Shown: in pieces, positions 60,487 through 64,000 of the stretch | How positions within the stretch are numbered: the stretch's first letter is position 1 | Layout: each line of letters starts with the position of its first letter | Assembly: GCA_947475295.1 (NCBI GenBank) | Contig: CANJLF010000006.1 | Location: forward strand, 1 to 64,000 | Source of the DNA: Fidelibacterota bacterium | GTDB lineage: Bacteria; Pseudomonadota; Alphaproteobacteria; Rhodospirillales; Rhodospirillaceae | DNA: 64,000 nt | Direction: 5' to 3' | Made by a program: the position numbers and the translations under genes | The notes under the pieces: model-generated | What the model was told of the DNA's origin: nothing | The model's input: the letters and a program-made list of their open reading frames with translations, nothing else | The model's database searches: none

Positions 60487-61956
60487 GTGACCGACGCTCC
60501 CGCCAGACGGAACATGCTGCAATTCCTAAGTCTCGAGCCGGCTCCGCCCGCCAAGCGCGCGGCCGAGGCGCGCCGTAAAGACTTTGGTGAGATCTACGAG
60601 AAGTGGCCCGAGGCCGATGCCGGCGACCAGGCGTCGCGCTGCGAGCAATGCGGCATTCCCTTCTGCCAGGTCCATTGCCCGGTGCAGAATAACATTCCCG
60701 ACTGGTTGAAACTCGTCGCCGAAGGCCGCCTGGAAGAGGCTTACGCCGTGTCGTCGGCCACCAACAACATGCCCGAGGTTTGCGGCCGCATTTGCCCGCA
60801 AGACCGTCTGTGCGAAGGCTCCTGCGTGCTGGAGCAGTCCAAGCACGGCACCGTCACCATCGGCGCGGTCGAGAAGTACATCACCGACACCGCCTGGGAA
60901 CGCGGCTGGGTGAAGCCCGTGACGCCGGAACAAGAGCGCAAAGAATCCGTCGGCATCATCGGCGCCGGCCCCGGCGGCATGGCGGCGGCGGAGGAACTGC
61001 GCAAGCTAGGCTATCAGGTCGAGATCTACGACCGCTACGACCGTGCCGGCGGCCTGATGATCTACGGCATTCCCAATTTCAAGCTCGAGAAAACCGTGGT
61101 GGAACGCCGCGTGACGCTGCTTGAGATGTCCAAGATCAAAATTCATCGCAACGTCGATGTCGGCAAGGACATGAGCTTTGCCGACCTGCGCCGCAACCAT
61201 AACGCGGTGCTGGTGGCGACCGGCGTCTACAAGGCCCGCGCCATGACCTGCCCCGGCGTCGGCGCCAAAGGCGTGTTCCCGGCCATGACCTATCTCACGG
61301 CCTCCAACCGCAAGGACCTGGGCGACAAGGTGCCGGCCTTCGACAACGGATCCTTGAACGCCGCCGGCAAGAATGTCGTCGTCATCGGCGGCGGCGACAC
61401 CGCAATGGATTGCGTGCGCACCGCCATCCGCCAGGGTGCCAAGTCGGTGAAGTGCCTCTACCGCCGCGACCGCGAGAACATGCCCGGCTCCCAGCGCGAA
61501 GTGACCAACGCCGTCGAAGAGGGTGTCGAATTCCTGTGGCTGTCGGCGCCGGAAGCCATCCTCCACGATGCCAACAACACCGCTACCGGTGTGCGCGCCT
61601 TGCGCATGCGCCTCGGCACGCCCGACGCCTCGGGCCGCGCCAAGCCCGAGGAGATCGAAGGCTCGCAGTTCGTCATCCCGGCGGATCTGGTGATCGAGGC
61701 GCTCGGCTTCGACCCCGAGGATTTGCCGGCGATGTTCAACGAGCCGGCGCTGGGCGTCACCCGTTGGGGCACGCTGAAGACCGACTTCCGCTCGCTCATG
61801 ACGACCATGGACGGGGTTTTCGGCGCCGGCGACATCGTGCGCGGCGCGTCCCTGGTGGTCTGGGCGATCCGCGACGGCCGCGACGTCGCCGCCAGCATCC
61901 ACACCTATATCCAGGCCGCGCAAACCATCGACGCGCGCCTTAGAAAAGCATCGTGA
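60487..61956 (+). CDS. gltD: glutamate synthase small subunit
   Basis: About 489 residues from GTG 60487 (TTGAGGA upstream); ATG 60514 also possible. The longer frame back to 60250 crosses the regulatory palindrome and lacks family similarity. N-terminal iron-sulfur Cys clusters CEQCGIPFCQVHCP and VCGRICPQDRLCEGSC; FAD site GIIGAGPGGMAAAEELRKLG; NADPH site VVVIGGGDTAMDCVRTA; GDIVRGASLVVWAI near the end. It feeds electrons from NADPH to GltB. Stop overlaps the possible gltB GTG. Confidence 0.95.
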   Translation: MTDAPARRNMLQFLSLEPAPPAKRAAEARRKDFGEIYEKWPEADAGDQASRCEQCGIPFCQVHCPVQNNIPDWLKLVAEGRLEEAYAVSSATNNMPEVCGRICPQDRLCEGSCVLEQSKHGTVTIGAVEKYITDTAWERGWVKPVTPEQERKESVGIIGAGPGGMAAAEELRKLGYQVEIYDRYDRAGGLMIYGIPNFKLEKTVVERRVTLLEMSKIKIHRNVDVGKDMSFADLRRNHNAVLVATGVYKARAMTCPGVGAKGVFPAMTYLTASNRKDLGDKVPAFDNGSLNAAGKNVVVIGGGDTAMDCVRTAIRQGAKSVKCLYRRDRENMPGSQREVTNAVEEGVEFLWLSAPEAILHDANNTATGVRALRMRLGTPDASGRAKPEEIEGSQFVIPADLVIEALGFDPEDLPAMFNEPALGVTRWGTLKTDFRSLMTTMDGVFGAGDIVRGASLVVWAIRDGRDVAASIHTYIQAAQTIDARLRKAS

Positions 61957-61967
61957 GCGAGCGCGCC

Positions 61968-64000
61968 ATGAACGATATGCAGCCCCCCATTTCCCAAGCC
62001 CCCTTTGATCAAGAGAATGGCGAGACCTTTGTCGCCAACTATCGCGCCAATGCCGCCAAGCTGACAGCCGGCCATGCCTATGATCCGTCCCAGGAGCACG
62101 ACGCCTGCGGCGTCGGTATGGTGGTGGCCGTGGACGGCAAGCCGCGCCGCGAGGTCGTGACCGCCGGCATCGAAGCGCTGAGCGTGCTGTATCATCGCGG
62201 CGCCGTGGACGCGGATGGTAAGACGGGTGACGGCGCCGGCATCCATCTGGAAATTCCGCAAGACTTCTTCCGCGAGCATGTGACGCGCTCGGGCCACCTC
62301 ATCCCTGAATCCGAGACGCTCTGTGTCGGCATGGTGTTTCTCCCCAAGTCCGATTTGGGCGCGCAGGAAACCTGCCGCACGGTGGTTGAGAGCGAAATCC
62401 TCAACGCCGGTTACTACATCTATGGTTGGCGCCAGGTGCCCGTGGACATCTCGATCATCGGGGAAAAGGCCAACGCCACACGGCCCGAGATCGAGCAGAT
62501 CATGATCTCCAACCGCCGCGGCCTCTCGGACGACACCCTGGAGCGCGACCTCTACCTTGTGCGCCGGCGTATCGAAAGGCGCGTGCAGGAAGAGCACATC
62601 CGCGACTTCTATATCTGTTCGCTATCGTGCCGCTCGGTGATCTACAAGGGCATGTTCCTGGCGGGATCGCTGACCGCCTTCTATCCGGATCTGTTGGATA
62701 CGCGTTTTGTGTCGTCCTTCGCGATCTATCACCAGCGCTATTCCACCAACACCTTTCCGACCTGGCACTTGGCCCAGCCTTTCCGCATGCTCGCCCACAA
62801 CGGCGAGATCAATACGCTCTTGGGCAACGTCAATTGGATGAAGGCTCACGAGTGCCGCATCGCGCACCCAGTGTTCGGCGACGCCATCGAAGAATTAAAG
62901 CCCATCATTCAGCCCCACGGCTCAGACTCCGCCGTACTCGACAATGTGTTCGAGCTGATGTGCCGCGCCGGGCGCAGCGCGCCGATGGCCCGCTGCCTGC
63001 TGGTGCCCGAAAGCATCAGCCAGAACGCGGTCATGCCGCAGTCTCACAGGGACCTGTTCGGCTACTGCAACGCCGTCATGGAACCCTGGGACGGGCCGGC
63101 CGCCATGTGCGCCACCGACGGCCGCTGGGTGATCGGCTACATGGACCGCAACGGCCTGCGCCCCATGCGCTACACGCTCACCAGCGACGGTCTACTGATC
63201 GTCGGCTCCGAGACCGGCATGGTGCGGGTCAATAATGCCCACGTCGTCGAGAAAGGCCGCGTCGGCCCCGGCCAGATGATCGGCGTCGATCTCAAGGAAG
63301 GCAAATTCTTCCACGACCGCGAACTGAAGGACAATCTCGCCACCAAGCGGCCCTTCGGCCAATGGATCGAGAACACCACGCACCTCGATACGCTCACCAA
63401 AGCGAGCAAAGGTCCGAAGTACGCCTTCGGCAAGGAGGAGCTTCTGCGTCGCCAGGCCGCCTTCGGCATGACGCTGGAAGACCTGGAGCTGATTCTGCAT
63501 CCCATGGCCGCCGACGCCAAGGAAGCCATCGGCTCCATGGGCGACGACGCGCCCTTGGCCGTGCTGTCCGACAACTATCGCGGCCTGCACCACTTCTTCC
63601 GCCAGAACTTCAGCCAGGTCACCAATCCGCCCATCGACTCATTGCGCGAAACCCGCGTCATGAGCCTGAACACGCGCCTTGGCAATCTCGGCAATATCCT
63701 CGACGAAGCGCCCGAGCAGTGCGAGCTGCTGCAGCTTTCCAGCCCCATGCTGACCACCGCCGAGTTCAACGCCATGCGCAAATACATGGGCGACAGCGCC
63801 GGCGATATCGACTGCACCTTCGAGGTCGACGGCGGCGACAATGCCTTGCGCGCGGCCATCGCGCGGATTCAATCTGAAGCCGAGGAAGCCGTACGCGCGG
63901 GCAAGCGCCACATCATCCTCACCGACGAAAACATCGGCCCGGGCCGCGCCGCCATCCCCATGATCCTGGCCGCCGGCGGCGTGCACACGCATCTGATCCG
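61968..64000 (+). CDS. gltB: glutamate synthase large subunit, 3' end outside window
   Basis: 677 codons are visible from ATG 61968 (GTG 61953, overlapping the gltD stop, is the alternative). The N-terminal amidotransferase Cys47 is in EHDACGVGM, with VLYHRGAVDADGKTGDGAGIHLEIP, YHQRYSTNTFPTWHLAQPFRMLAHNGEINTL and DNGLRPMRYT-type pattern (DRNGLRPMRY). The frame continues into the central domain (NPPIDSLRE, LTDENIGPGRAAIP) at the window edge. It makes glutamate from glutamine and 2-oxoglutarate with GltD. A 46-residue leader precedes Cys47, to be removed to expose the nucleophile. Confidence 0.95.
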   Translation, partial: MNDMQPPISQAPFDQENGETFVANYRANAAKLTAGHAYDPSQEHDACGVGMVVAVDGKPRREVVTAGIEALSVLYHRGAVDADGKTGDGAGIHLEIPQDFFREHVTRSGHLIPESETLCVGMVFLPKSDLGAQETCRTVVESEILNAGYYIYGWRQVPVDISIIGEKANATRPEIEQIMISNRRGLSDDTLERDLYLVRRRIERRVQEEHIRDFYICSLSCRSVIYKGMFLAGSLTAFYPDLLDTRFVSSFAIYHQRYSTNTFPTWHLAQPFRMLAHNGEINTLLGNVNWMKAHECRIAHPVFGDAIEELKPIIQPHGSDSAVLDNVFELMCRAGRSAPMARCLLVPESISQNAVMPQSHRDLFGYCNAVMEPWDGPAAMCATDGRWVIGYMDRNGLRPMRYTLTSDGLLIVGSETGMVRVNNAHVVEKGRVGPGQMIGVDLKEGKFFHDRELKDNLATKRPFGQWIENTTHLDTLTKASKGPKYAFGKEELLRRQAAFGMTLEDLELILHPMAADAKEAIGSMGDDAPLAVLSDNYRGLHHFFRQNFSQVTNPPIDSLRETRVMSLNTRLGNLGNILDEAPEQCELLQLSSPMLTTAEFNAMRKYMGDSAGDIDCTFEVDGGDNALRAAIARIQSEAEEAVRAGKRHIILTDENIGPGRAAIPMILAAGGVHTHLI

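Overview
The window is GC-rich, gene-dense chromosomal DNA from an alphaproteobacterium. The evidence is a Caulobacter-type ceramide (sphingolipid) locus, an uninterrupted kpsF-lptC-lptA-lptB-rpoN-ptsN block, an NDUFA9-like complex I accessory protein, gltD/gltB, and a palindromic intergenic repeat of a type I know from rhizobial genomes. I cannot place it below class. Nothing points to a plasmid. Only one small segment, 55.0-57.5 kb beside a tRNA-Leu gene, looks acquired.

Layout. 0.4-9 kb (minus strand): a TPR/SPINDLY-type O-GlcNAc transferase, an orphan N6-adenine methylase fused to a half specificity domain with a small partner gene, a cytochrome c, and a GtrA/GT2/GT-C membrane glycosylation group. 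9-16 kb: a PLP-dependent Thr/Ser dehydratase, a receiver-HPt protein followed by a sensor histidine kinase, Pro-rich exported proteins, an exported methyltransferase and a DmeF-like metal exporter. 16.1-27.8 kb: the sphingolipid region. One minus-strand operon holds LptF-like, LptG-like, fatty-acid-hydroxylase, bacterial ceramide synthase and a small membrane protein. A plus-strand pair holds a lipid kinase and a TAM41-like nucleotidyltransferase. A second minus-strand operon holds acyl-ACP synthetase, ceramide reductase, acyl carrier protein and serine palmitoyltransferase, closed by a terminator. 27.9-29.9 kb: a bufferin (copper-binding RiPP) operon, bufA-bufB-bufC. 29.9-33 kb: conserved proteins of unknown function and a TonB-domain lipoprotein. 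33-39.6 kb: ptsN, rpoN, lptB, lptA, lptC, kpsF and an RNase D-like exonuclease; the hpf gene usual between rpoN and ptsN is absent. 39.8-46.5 kb: assorted enzymes, two outer-membrane beta-barrels and a C-terminally truncated caspase-like protein.

46.6-52.3 kb: a compact four-gene operon with a strong terminator. It encodes a triple-repeat exported protein (COG4315-like), an exported protein of unknown function, a haem-binding lipoprotein with DUF1595/1592/1588/1585, and a DUF1552 protein with a Tat-like signal. All four products look exported and none has an assigned role, so this is the best candidate for an undescribed system. 52.4-55 kb: an amidohydrolase, a cyclophilin and a Sel1-repeat gene broken by an in-frame TGA. 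55.0-57.5 kb: a phage-type lysozyme gene and an exported protein, bounded by a diverged ~130-bp direct repeat that includes 12 bp of the tRNA-Leu 3' end. 57.7-64 kb: NDUFA9-like protein, YqaA/DedA-like protein, an UppP homologue without several catalytic residues, gltD, and the 5' part of gltB cut by the window end.

The sphingolipid genes make a coherent pathway: acyl activation on a dedicated ACP, condensation with serine, N-acylation, reduction, hydroxylation, headgroup phosphorylation, and possibly transport by the LptFG-like pair. The separate lptCAB locus supplies the core lipopolysaccharide export parts. All family assignments were made by reading translated sequence, without database searches.
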